A stretch of 64,000 bases of DNA from an uncultured Pseudomonadota bacterium. Lineage in GTDB: Bacteria; Myxococcota_A; UBA796; SXON01. The stretch's first letter is position 1, and every line of letters begins with the position of its first letter. The stretch is taken from assembly GCA_903875225.1 (NCBI GenBank), contig CAIQVJ010000124.1, forward strand, positions 1 to 64,000, written 5' to 3'. Of this stretch, positions 48,895-57,112 are shown piece after piece. Under the pieces are notes generated by a model, which worked only from the letters and a program-made list of their open reading frames with translations, did not search any database and was not told the DNA's origin. Made by a program: the position numbers and the translations under genes.

Positions 48895-50334
48895 CTACTT
48901 CGCCCCGCGCCCCTTCAGCACCGCGGGCACCGTCTTGACCAGGATCTGCAGGTCGAGCCACAACGACCAGTTCTGGATGTAGGCGATGTCCAGCCGCATC
49001 ATGTCGGCGAACCCAAGGTTTGAACGACCAGAAACCTGCCACAGCCCGGTGATTCCGGGCATGACCTTCGACCGCTGGTCGAACCAGTACTGCATCTCGG
49101 CATCGGACTCGATGCCCGTGAGGTCCTCCGCGGGAAGGGCTCGCGGCCCGACCAGGTTCATGTCGCCGCGCAGGACGTTGATCAACTGGGGGAACTCGTC
49201 GATCGAGAACTTGCGGATGAAGTGACCGAATGGCGTGATCCGGGGGTCCTGGGCGATCTTGAAGAGGCGCCCGTCGGCCTCGTTCTTCTCCCGCAGCGCA
49301 TCCTTCATCGCGTTGGCGTTGACGATCATCGACCGGAACTTGTAGAAGCCGAAAGCACGCCCGCCCTTGCCGATTCGCTTGCCGACGTAGAAAACCGGTC
49401 CTCGATCCTGCACCTTGATGAACGCAGCGACAAAGAGCAGCGGCAACAGGATGACAGACCCGCCGACGAGCACGGCCGTGATGTCGAACGCCCGCTTCAT
49501 CTGCTCGCCCAGCGTGGGGTACTGGATGCCGACGAAGTCGATGAGATCGAGGTCCCCGAGGCGAGCGAACCCGAGCCTGGGGCTCACGGCGCCCCAGGAA
49601 TACGGCGCCTGCAGCACCCGCAGGCCCATGTGGTCGGCCTTGACCGCGAGCTTGAGGGCATCGCGACGGGCAATCTGCCGCGTCGCGAGGATCACGAGGC
49701 GGATGTCGTGGGCGTTGACGAGCCCCGGGAGGTCGTCCACGGTGCCGAGGATGCGCTCGACCGGCACGACGGCGGGGCCGGATGTCTCCGTGCGCAGGAA
49801 CCCGGCGACGGAGCAGACGTGCCGGGCGTGTCGGGAGATGTGCTCGGCCATCGCGGCGCCGTCCTCACCGATGCCGACGATGAGCGCGTTGGAGGCCGTG
49901 GGGGGCTTCTCGAGCCTCAACAGCATCCGCCAGGTGGCCAGGCGTACGAACGCCAGCCAGGCCCATGCGAACGCGATGAACGGCACCACGAGGCCCTTCG
50001 GGTAGACACGCTCGGCGAACAGGAAGTTCGAGAAGATCGTGAACACGGCCACCGCCACGGCCGACCGGCTCACAGCCGAGAGGATGTTGACGCTGGACCC
50101 CATGCGCCCGGGGTCGTGGAGCCCGAGCTGCCGCAGCGCCACGAGCCACACGATCACGTACACGCCACCGGCCGGCATCCACGGATTCGGCAGCATCAGC
50201 TCCCAGAGCTGCACCTGGAGCAGCCGCTGCAGGTTGGGCGCGAGCCACAGCCAGAACGCCCACGCACACACAAGCCCGAACACGACGCACACTGCGTCGA
50301 GAGCTGCTAGGAGGAAAGCGATACCGCGGTTCAT
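48895..50334 (-). CDS. polyprenyl-phosphate sugar-1-phosphate transferase for EPS
   Basis: 479 residues, WcaJ/WbaP-type priming enzyme. Four N-terminal helices, a CoA-binding-like cytoplasmic domain (NALIVGIGEDGAAMAEHISR), one further helix near 285-305, then the catalytic bacterial sugar transferase domain: KRAFDITAVLVGG, FYKFRSMIVNANA, the DEFPQLINVLRGDMNLVGPR block and MPGITGLWQVSGRSNL. Transfers a sugar phosphate to undecaprenyl phosphate to begin exopolysaccharide units. It lies 27 nt after the wza-like gene on the same strand, forming an EPS operon divergent from wzc. Confidence 0.92.
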   Translation of the reverse strand: MNRGIAFLLAALDAVCVVFGLVCAWAFWLWLAPNLQRLLQVQLWELMLPNPWMPAGGVYVIVWLVALRQLGLHDPGRMGSSVNILSAVSRSAVAVAVFTIFSNFLFAERVYPKGLVVPFIAFAWAWLAFVRLATWRMLLRLEKPPTASNALIVGIGEDGAAMAEHISRHARHVCSVAGFLRTETSGPAVVPVERILGTVDDLPGLVNAHDIRLVILATRQIARRDALKLAVKADHMGLRVLQAPYSWGAVSPRLGFARLGDLDLIDFVGIQYPTLGEQMKRAFDITAVLVGGSVILLPLLFVAAFIKVQDRGPVFYVGKRIGKGGRAFGFYKFRSMIVNANAMKDALREKNEADGRLFKIAQDPRITPFGHFIRKFSIDEFPQLINVLRGDMNLVGPRALPAEDLTGIESDAEMQYWFDQRSKVMPGITGLWQVSGRSNLGFADMMRLDIAYIQNWSLWLDLQILVKTVPAVLKGRGAK

Positions 50335-50361
50335 CCGACCCCGAGCTCCTGGCGCACCGGG

Positions 50362-51105
50362 CTAGTTGCCGCCGATTGACTGGCCGTACACGACGTTTCG
50401 GTAGATGGTCGAGGCGCTCACGGCCGGCCCGATCACCGAGCTCACCCGCTGGAAGAACCGCGTCACGTTCGTGATGGTCTTGGGCGGCACCACGACGATG
50501 TCGCCGCGTTGCAGGTACACCATCTGGGACATGTCCCCCGTGCGGAAGATCGCATCGACGTTGATCGTGTAGAGCTGGGGCTTGTCCATGCCACCACGAA
50601 TCAACAGGATGTTGCTGGTGTGCGCGTCCTGGTTGATGCCGCCCGTTCGGACGAGCGCCTCCATGATCGAGAGCTCGTTCGTGATCTGGAGCACGGCGGG
50701 GTTCGCGACCTCTCCGAGCACCAGGACCTTCTGGTTGGTGACGGAGGTGATGTTCACGGCAAGCTGCGCATCGACGTAATATTTTGCAATCGCCTCCCGC
50801 AACGTGTGCACGATCTCGTCGGGCGTCTTCCCCGCGAGTTGCACCTGACCGATCAACGGGTACGAGATGGTGCCGTCGGGTGCGATCGTGACCTCCATCG
50901 TGAGGTCCTCGTGGCGCCAGACGGTGATCTTGATGGAGTCCCCAGCGCCGAGCTTGTAGCTCTCAGCAGCGGGAACCGAGAGCTCAACACCAGCTTTCGC
51001 CACGTTCTCAGGCATGTTCTTCGGCGTGCAGCCGGAAGCGAGCAGGGCGAGGGCGACTGCACACAGGGGCCCGTAGGGGAGGCGGGTGGAGAGGGGGTTG
51101 CACAT
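50362..51105 (-). CDS. polysaccharide export lipoprotein, Wza-like
   Basis: 247 residues from ATG 51105. Lipobox LLASGC (Cys about 25) followed by TPKNMPENVAKAGVELSVPA. The poly_export domain reads YKLGAGDSIKITVWRHEDLT, then APDGTISYPLIGQVQLAGKT, and an SLBB domain follows (KVLVLGEVANPAVLQITNEL, RGDIVVVPP). The C-terminal helix (FFQRVSSVIGPAVSASTIYR) should form the outer-membrane helical pore. It exports capsule or exopolysaccharide with the Wzc partner encoded divergently. The 129-nt divergent region has TTGACG at 51138-51143 as a possible -35. Confidence 0.9.
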   Translation of the reverse strand: MCNPLSTRLPYGPLCAVALALLASGCTPKNMPENVAKAGVELSVPAAESYKLGAGDSIKITVWRHEDLTMEVTIAPDGTISYPLIGQVQLAGKTPDEIVHTLREAIAKYYVDAQLAVNITSVTNQKVLVLGEVANPAVLQITNELSIMEALVRTGGINQDAHTSNILLIRGGMDKPQLYTINVDAIFRTGDMSQMVYLQRGDIVVVPPKTITNVTRFFQRVSSVIGPAVSASTIYRNVVYGQSIGGN

Positions 51106-51158
51106 GTGCGCCGCAGGTAGCCGGGTTCTAGCCTCTTCGTCAACGATGTTCGAAGGGC

Positions 51159-51188
51159 TTGGCAACGGGGGGAGGTCACGGCTATACG
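51159..51188 (+). promoter_or_regulatory. promoter of wzc-like gene
   Basis: TTGGCA (51159-51164) and TATACG (51183-51188) with 18-nt spacing, about 46 nt before ATG 51235. Confidence 0.45.
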
Positions 51189-51234
51189 GACGGCCCTCGA
51201 ATCGGCTTTCCCGGCGCGATGCAGGCGAGAAAAA

Positions 51235-53358
51235 ATGGAACTGCTCAAAATCTGGCACGCCCTGCTTCGACGGAAGTGGATCTTCCTTCAGGCGGTCATC
51301 TTCTTCACGATCGGGGCCGGCGTGCTCGCGCTGGTGCTGCCAAAGCACTACGTCGCCACGACAAAGATCGATGTGACGGCATCCGATGCCTCGCTCTCCA
51401 TCCTGGGTGATCTGGACCTCGGGTCGATGGCCTCCGCCCTGAACGGATCGAGCGACGACATCGAGACGAAGATCGCGCTCGCAGAGATGCGGCCCGTGCT
51501 GGAAGAGGTCGTGTGGCGCCTGCAGCTCCGTGACATGTACGGGAAGCTCCTCACCCCCGAGAAGATCATCTCCCCCGGGATCGACGGGACGATCCTCTCC
51601 CTCCCGGTGATGAGCCTCGAGCAGGAGCAGGGCACCGAGATCCTCGACGTGCAGGGCGAGGCCAACACCGCCGAGCTCTCCGCGCTGGTCGCGGACACCG
51701 CGGTGGACGTGTTCCTGAAGATGTCGGTGGACGCCGCGAAGCAGGACACCGCGGATGCGGTGACCTTCGTGAAGAGTCAGCTCGGCGATCTCGACGCACA
51801 GTACGACCGCGACCTCGCTGCGCTGGCCGCCGGACAGGCCGACGAGCAGGTCATCGAGCTCGACTCCGAGACCAAGGGCGCTGTCGGTCGGGTGAACACC
51901 CTGATCGGAGACCTGAACAACACCGACGCCGAGATCCACGACGCCACGGCGCAGCTGCACGAACGCGGGGCGCAGAACCTGCGGGAGACCCCTGAGCTCG
52001 TCGCCCCTTCGTCTTCGGCGACCAACAGCACGCTCAAGTCCCTGCGCGACAAGCTCACCGACCTGCGCCTCGGACGCAGCCAGGCGCTCCTCGACAAGAC
52101 AGAGGTCCACCCGGACGTAATCGCGATGGACAAGCAGATCCAGGCGGTTTTGTCCGAGATCGAGGCCTCCCAGCGCGAGTCGCACGAGCTCGATCCGGCG
52201 ATGGAGACGCTCCAGGTCCAGATCGCGGGCCTGTACAAGCGCAAGGATCAGCTCACCAGCACGCTGCAGGCCACCGTGCAGGAGGGCGCGGCCCTTCCCC
52301 AGAAGGCCCGCAAGCTCGCCAAGCTGCAGCTCGCGGTCTCCGCAACCCAGTCCGTCTACGAGGCGCTGCTCGAGCAGCAGTACCAGATGGCCGTGGCCGA
52401 AGCCATGGCCGTCTCCGACATGAAGATGGTGGAGCCAGCCAAGCAGCCGGACCGCGCGGACTCACCGAAGCTGCTGGCCTTCATCATCCTGGGCAGCCTG
52501 GTGGGTATGTGCGCCGGAGCGGCGCTCGTGTTCCTGCTGGAGTACATCGATGACTCGATCCGCAGCCAGGAAGACGTCAAGATCGCCTGGTCACTGCCGG
52601 TTCTCGGGTTCATCCCCAGGTACAAGCTCAAGAACGGCCGATTCATCGACTCCGTTCCGCCTACGGACCCGCTGGCGGAGAGCTACCGCGCAGTGCGCTC
52701 CGGCATCGCGTTCGCCGGAGTGGACCAGCAGATCAACGTGCTGAGCGTGACCTCGAGCATACCGGGCGAGGGCAAGAGCACGTTCTGCACGAACCTGGCG
52801 ATCTGCCTCGCGGCCGATGGAAAGCGCGTCATCGTCGTCGATTGCGACCTTCGTCGCCCGACCCAGCACAAGACGTTCCCCGCGCTGACCAACCAGACGG
52901 GCGTCTCCACCGTGCTCTCCGGGGGAGCGAACCTGGCTGACGCAATCCAGGACACTCCGGTGCCGAACTTCAGCATCCTCACCAGCGGCCCGCTCCCGTC
53001 CAACCCGGGCCGGCTCGTCGAGAGCCTGCGTCTTCGCTCCATGTTCGCCGAGCTCGTCCGCACCTACGACATGGTCATCGTGGATGCGCCCCCGATGCTC
53101 GCCGTCTCCGACGCCATCGCGTTGAGCCGCGCGAGCAAGGGCGTAGTCATGGTCATCGAAGCGGGCAAGACCACCCGCCGCATGCTCTCCGACGTCCGGG
53201 CGCGGTTCGAAGGCGCCGGCATCGAGCCCATCGGCGCCGTGCTCAACAAGATCGACCCACGGTCCGGCAGCTACGGGTACTACAAGAAGTACGCGCAGCA
53301 GTACACCAAGCAGACACCCGATCCCGCGCCTGCGCGCGCCTCCGGGGAGGCCTCGTGA
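51235..53358 (+). CDS. Wzc-like chain-length determinant with tyrosine kinase domain
   Basis: 707 residues. Wzz domain between transmembrane helices at about 17-35 and 410-433 with a long periplasmic coiled coil between. The BY-kinase domain has Walker A SSIPGEGKST (about 505-514), Walker A' VIVVDCDLRRP (about 532-542) and Walker B MVIVDAPP (about 613-620). The C-terminus has a tyrosine cluster (SGSYGYYKKYAQQYTKQ), the usual autophosphorylation tail. It controls polymer length and export with Wza. The stop overlaps the HEAT lipoprotein gene as GTGA. Confidence 0.92.
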   Translation: MELLKIWHALLRRKWIFLQAVIFFTIGAGVLALVLPKHYVATTKIDVTASDASLSILGDLDLGSMASALNGSSDDIETKIALAEMRPVLEEVVWRLQLRDMYGKLLTPEKIISPGIDGTILSLPVMSLEQEQGTEILDVQGEANTAELSALVADTAVDVFLKMSVDAAKQDTADAVTFVKSQLGDLDAQYDRDLAALAAGQADEQVIELDSETKGAVGRVNTLIGDLNNTDAEIHDATAQLHERGAQNLRETPELVAPSSSATNSTLKSLRDKLTDLRLGRSQALLDKTEVHPDVIAMDKQIQAVLSEIEASQRESHELDPAMETLQVQIAGLYKRKDQLTSTLQATVQEGAALPQKARKLAKLQLAVSATQSVYEALLEQQYQMAVAEAMAVSDMKMVEPAKQPDRADSPKLLAFIILGSLVGMCAGAALVFLLEYIDDSIRSQEDVKIAWSLPVLGFIPRYKLKNGRFIDSVPPTDPLAESYRAVRSGIAFAGVDQQINVLSVTSSIPGEGKSTFCTNLAICLAADGKRVIVVDCDLRRPTQHKTFPALTNQTGVSTVLSGGANLADAIQDTPVPNFSILTSGPLPSNPGRLVESLRLRSMFAELVRTYDMVIVDAPPMLAVSDAIALSRASKGVVMVIEAGKTTRRMLSDVRARFEGAGIEPIGAVLNKIDPRSGSYGYYKKYAQQYTKQTPDPAPARASGEAS

Positions 53359-53894
53359 TCTCGTTCGTCGCCCTGCTGCTGCTCACCGCCTGCAGCCCCA
53401 CAGCCGCCGACATCGCGCACGCGATCGGCTCCGAGAACCCGGTGATGCGAGAAGACGGCGCCCACATCGCCCAGAACTACGAGGATCCGCTCGTCTGGGA
53501 CGCGCTGATCAAGACGCTGAAGGACAACTCGCAGAAGACCAAGCTCAATGCCATCGAGTCGCTCGCCTACACGCAGGCCACCCTGTCCGGCCCGGCGCTG
53601 ATCGACGTCCTGCAGACGGACCAGGATCCGCTCGTGCAGCGCGCAGCGGCCGACGCGCTCGGGCGCCTGTGCGTGAAGGAAGCCGTGCCTGCATTGAGCG
53701 CCTATGTCGCGAGCTTCGGCCCGAATGATCGGAGCCAGCTGGCGGGCATCTGGGCGCTCGGCAACATCGGCGCGCAGGGGTTGCCTGCGGAGCAGAAGAA
53801 GGCTGTGCTGGACGTCCTCGTCGCCAAGCGTGAAGCGACGACGGATCGCTACGTGCTCTACAATGCCAACGCCGCCCTGCGCACGCTGAAGTAG
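53355..53894 (+). CDS. HEAT-repeat lipoprotein coupled to wzc
   Basis: 179 residues from GTG 53355. Signal MISFVALLLLTAC, short and uncharged, then helical HEAT/PBS repeats of about 30 residues (DALIKTLKDNSQKTKLNAIE, ALIDVLQTDQDPLVQRAAAD, ALGRLCVKEAVPALSAYV, LAGIWALGNIGAQGLP). Such repeats mediate protein binding. Coupling to the EPS kinase suggests a scaffold for export or surface attachment; not a described member of the standard Wzx/Wzy system as far as I know. Confidence 0.82.
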   Translation: MISFVALLLLTACSPTAADIAHAIGSENPVMREDGAHIAQNYEDPLVWDALIKTLKDNSQKTKLNAIESLAYTQATLSGPALIDVLQTDQDPLVQRAAADALGRLCVKEAVPALSAYVASFGPNDRSQLAGIWALGNIGAQGLPAEQKKAVLDVLVAKREATTDRYVLYNANAALRTLK

Positions 53895-53909
53895 GCTCGG
53901 CGGAGCGGT

Positions 53910-54785
53910 TCAGATCGCGGTGAGCGCGGGGAAACCCGCCCGGCGTAGATACGCGGCGAAAAAGCCGTCACACGAACCGTCGCGCGAGCAGAACCGGCAG
54001 ACGTCCCCCTTGTGGAACGCGACCACCTCAGGGAAGAACAGCAAGGCGCGCTCGAGCTGACGATCCGCGTCCACGTACCAGCGGTTTCCGCTCCGGCGCA
54101 GATCCACCCCCAGCTCGCCGAGGTAGCAGGCGGGCAGTCCCTTGATCGCGCAGGGCACGTTCGCGGCACGCAGGATGGCGACCGCGGGACCGAGCGCCGC
54201 CACCGCGCGCGGGGCAGGCGGGAGCTCCCCTGGAGCCCCGCCGTCCACCGGGAACGGAAACGTGAAGGTGTGGCCGGTCGCCCCGCCAGAGGCTGCGATC
54301 CGGGCGACCGCGGAGAGCAACGGGAGCGAAGCGGCGTCGAGCACGGTGTTGGAGCTGCCGGACAGGCCTGCCCGGGTGCACGCCAGGAGCGCTTCAGCCC
54401 CGGCAGAGAGGGAGGGCCCGCTCTCGCTCGGCTGCAACGGGAGCGTCACGAGGTCCACGCCGAGCGTGGGATGGAACGCCTCCAGATCCTCCACCCCGGC
54501 GTGCAGCGTGATGCGCTTGATCCCGAGGGCCCTGGCCTCCTGGATCATGAGCGCGAGGTCCGGCCGGCTGGCCACCCCCACGCCCGAGAGCACCAGACCG
54601 GTCACGGGCAGCACACGTGGCCCGCCGGCCGTGAAGAACCGCAGGTTGGCTGCCACCTCTGCACCGGTCATGGAGCGCGTGGGCACCGGAGCGCCAGCGC
54701 GCACTCGACCCGGGTAGCTTCGTTGAACGCGGATCTGCACCACCCGCGGCCTCTCCACGGCGCCTGCGCCCGTCCATGTCAACAT
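53910..54785 (-). CDS. radical SAM-like protein lacking the N-terminal cluster motif
   Basis: 291 residues. Begins MLTWTGAGAVERP, overlapping the acyltransferase stop by 7 nt. Strand patterns such as LPVTGLVLSGVGVASRPDLA, GIKRITLHAGVEDL and HTFTFPFPVDGG resemble the barrel of radical SAM proteins. The C-terminus CRFCSRDGSCDGFFAAYLRR matches the auxiliary-cluster end of SPASM/twitch proteins. The CxxxCxxC motif that binds the catalytic 4Fe-4S cluster is absent. It may be an inactive partner, a binding protein, or a family that keeps only the auxiliary cluster. It converges with the HEAT lipoprotein gene. Confidence 0.6.
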   Translation of the reverse strand: MLTWTGAGAVERPRVVQIRVQRSYPGRVRAGAPVPTRSMTGAEVAANLRFFTAGGPRVLPVTGLVLSGVGVASRPDLALMIQEARALGIKRITLHAGVEDLEAFHPTLGVDLVTLPLQPSESGPSLSAGAEALLACTRAGLSGSSNTVLDAASLPLLSAVARIAASGGATGHTFTFPFPVDGGAPGELPPAPRAVAALGPAVAILRAANVPCAIKGLPACYLGELGVDLRRSGNRWYVDADRQLERALLFFPEVVAFHKGDVCRFCSRDGSCDGFFAAYLRRAGFPALTAI

Positions 54786-55642
54786 GCGTCCCCCCAGGTC
54801 GCTGCGGGATCCTGCACCAGCTCGTTCAACCGGGAGAGGATGCGGCCGGCCTTCACGCCATCCACCAGCCGATGGTCGAACATGAAGCCCACCGGCAGGA
54901 CCGTACCGACCACGATCCGCTCCGCCTCCCCCTTGCCCTCGACCACCGCAGCGCGCTCCAGCGGCCCGACGCCGAACACCGAACCGATGTGGATGAGCTT
55001 CGAAGGAGGAGAGAAGGCCACCGCTCGAAAACGAAGGCCCGGAGCCTCGGTGAGTGCGGCGCCCACGTTGGTGATCAGGGTCGACAGGGGCAGCGAACGG
55101 CTCAGGAACGCGGCGCCGCGGGGATCGTGCGCGAGCGTGGCCACCTGTGAGAGCGCGAACCGCAACACGCCCGGGCTCCGCGAACCGAAGCGGACCATCG
55201 TGCGGACGAAGGCGTTCTCCGTCTTGCCCTCCCGCTCCTGCTTCACCTGGGGGCGCAGCCTGTCCGCGACCTGGCGCGGGTTGAGCCGGTCGACGTTGCG
55301 CACCACGACCATGGAGAGCTCCCGGTCCATGCCGGAGCCGAGCAGGTTGACGGGCATCACGACGTCGACCGTGGGGAGCGGGTGGATGACGTTGTCGAAG
55401 ATGCGCGCGTTGATTTCGGGGAATTCGCGGAACAGCCGACCCACAGCAGCGGTGAACAGGTGCTGCGTCGTGATGCGCGCGCCCTCCCGCGCATTCTGTG
55501 CCTCGATCCAGGCGAGTGCACGCTCCCAGCGAAAATCCACCGTGGTCATCACATAGGGCTCGCCGTGCGGCACGTCGAACAACCACAGCATGAAAGACCG
55601 CACGACGGTGGGCCTGGACGAGGTCGGCGCTGGTTTGGGCAT
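54779..55642 (-). CDS. stand-alone 2-oxoacid dehydrogenase E2-type acyltransferase
   Basis: 287 residues consisting almost only of the E2 catalytic domain; no lipoyl or E1-binding domain precedes it. The catalytic motif is DHRLVDG (His and Asp of HxxxD) near the C-terminus, and SLPLSTLITNVGA matches the CoA-site Thr/Ser block. Normal E2 chains need a lipoyl arm, so this one probably moves acyl groups between CoA and another carrier. It overlaps the radical SAM-like gene, so the two act together by inference. ATG 55642 is chosen; a longer Arg-rich frame is less likely. Confidence 0.78.
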   Translation of the reverse strand: MPKPAPTSSRPTVVRSFMLWLFDVPHGEPYVMTTVDFRWERALAWIEAQNAREGARITTQHLFTAAVGRLFREFPEINARIFDNVIHPLPTVDVVMPVNLLGSGMDRELSMVVVRNVDRLNPRQVADRLRPQVKQEREGKTENAFVRTMVRFGSRSPGVLRFALSQVATLAHDPRGAAFLSRSLPLSTLITNVGAALTEAPGLRFRAVAFSPPSKLIHIGSVFGVGPLERAAVVEGKGEAERIVVGTVLPVGFMFDHRLVDGVKAGRILSRLNELVQDPAATWGDAC

Positions 55643-55728
55643 CGGTAGGAGTCTCGATCTGGGAACGGGGCGGAACGGGCAACGCGCCCCTATCTCGCGT
55701 GCTACGCTCCCGGCCGACGCGAGTTCGT

Positions 55729-56469
55729 GTGAGCCTGCCTGAAGCCTTTCAACCCTTCGACGACGCACAGCGCCGCGCGATCGCGCTCACCGCCGACGTC
55801 GTTCGCCGCCTGGAAGCCGGCATGACCGCCCGGGACATCTTCGAGATCGCGGAGACGCGCCTTGGGGAGCACGGATTCCAGGGATGGTTCCATGCACCGG
55901 AGATCCGGGTTCGTCCCCACGGTCCGGCGCGTTTCCTCCACCGCGCCGACGCCCGCGTGAAGCTCGCGCCCGGGGACCTCGTCAGCCTGGACCTCGGCCC
56001 GGCCGACGGCAGCGCCTACGGGGACTTCGGGACGACCGTCACCTTCGCCTCGCCCGACGACAAGGAGCCTGCAGTGCTCGGTGTGGCTCGCGACTGCATC
56101 CGCGCCTCCTGCGGCTTCGCCTCCCGGTGGAAGACCCTCGGGGAGATGGTGATCTTCGCTCAGGCCTGGGCGGTCAACCACCGGATGACGCTCTCCCAGT
56201 CCGAGACGGTCGGCCACCGGATCCTCGGCAGGCAGGGCTGGACCAGCGTCGGCTTTCCGCGCAGCGCACACCTCGCCACCTTCCTGCGCCGCAACCAGCT
56301 CCACAAGCTCAACCCGGTTCGCATGGCGGGCATGCTCGCGATCCGGCCCGAGGTCGACGACCACGGACACCGCGCCAGCTTCGAGGAGATCGTCTACATC
56401 GAGGGCGACCAGAAGGGCGTGCTCGGGCGCAGCTCCGTCGCCGAAGTCGGGACGCTCCCGGGTTTCTAG
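55729..56469 (+). CDS. M24-family metallopeptidase-like protein
   Basis: About 246 residues. Pita-bread fold without the N-terminal creatinase domain. Likely metal ligands are Asp in LVSLDLGPADG, Asp in YGDFGTTVTF, His in SETVGHRILG, Glu in AIRPEVDD and Glu in FEEIVYIEGD. Resembles bacterial M24 aminopeptidases of unknown substrate. The start could be GTG 55729 (used here) or GTG 55699; neither has a clear ribosome site. Its stop TAG shares the palindrome CTAG with the stop of the convergent RNase III gene. Confidence 0.77.
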   Translation: MSLPEAFQPFDDAQRRAIALTADVVRRLEAGMTARDIFEIAETRLGEHGFQGWFHAPEIRVRPHGPARFLHRADARVKLAPGDLVSLDLGPADGSAYGDFGTTVTFASPDDKEPAVLGVARDCIRASCGFASRWKTLGEMVIFAQAWAVNHRMTLSQSETVGHRILGRQGWTSVGFPRSAHLATFLRRNQLHKLNPVRMAGMLAIRPEVDDHGHRASFEEIVYIEGDQKGVLGRSSVAEVGTLPGF

Positions 56470-57104
56470 GCGTCCGCCAGGGCGATCGCGGCGAGCTCGA
56501 TCTGGGCCGCCTTCTTGCTCTTGCCGCCGACGGGTCCGTACGTCTTCCCGTTCACGCGCAGCTCCAGGATCCACACCCTCTCGTGATCCCTGCCCTCCTC
56601 CCGCAGTGTGCGGTAGTCCGGGACCGCGCGCCCGGCCTTCTGCTCGCGCTCCTGCAGCCGGCTCTTGGGATCCTCGGCGGGACCGTCCATCCGCGAGATG
56701 ACCGCGCCGAACACCGGCCCGAACTCCGCCCGGACGGCCTCGAACCCGCCATCTTCGTACACCGCGCCGATCACCGCCTCGAAGGCGTCCGCCAGCACGT
56801 TCTCCCGGTCTGCGTCGGCCATGCTGCGCGCCCCTCGGCCGAGGCGCAGCGACGTGCCGAGGTCCGCGGCCCGCGCCAACTGGGCGATGTGGGCGTTGCC
56901 CACGAGGCGACCGAGCGTGGTGGAGAGGTTCCCCTCCGGCCAGTCGGGGAACCGCGCGTAGAGCAGCTCGGCGACGAGGAGCTTGAGCGCAGCGTCGCCA
57001 AGGAATTCGAGCCGCTGGTTGGAGGGGATGCGCGCTTCGGAGGCAAAGCTCGTGTGGGTGAGCGCCTGTTCGAGCAGTGCGCGGTTCTGGAACCGGTAGT
57101 TCAT
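56466..57104 (-). CDS. rnc: ribonuclease III
   Basis: 212 residues from ATG 57104; GTG 57113 is an alternative. The catalytic domain has ALTHTSF, the signature NQRLEFLGDAAL with metal-binding Glu and Asp, and DAFEAVIGAVYEDGG with the second acidic pair. The double-stranded RNA-binding domain ends with GGKSKKAAQIELAAIAL. Cuts dsRNA in rRNA maturation. The gene starts 8 nt after the mnmA stop, so the pair is co-transcribed. Confidence 0.95.
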   Translation of the reverse strand: MNYRFQNRALLEQALTHTSFASEARIPSNQRLEFLGDAALKLLVAELLYARFPDWPEGNLSTTLGRLVGNAHIAQLARAADLGTSLRLGRGARSMADADRENVLADAFEAVIGAVYEDGGFEAVRAEFGPVFGAVISRMDGPAEDPKSRLQEREQKAGRAVPDYRTLREEGRDHERVWILELRVNGKTYGPVGGKSKKAAQIELAAIALADA

Positions 57105-57112
57105 GCGGCCCA

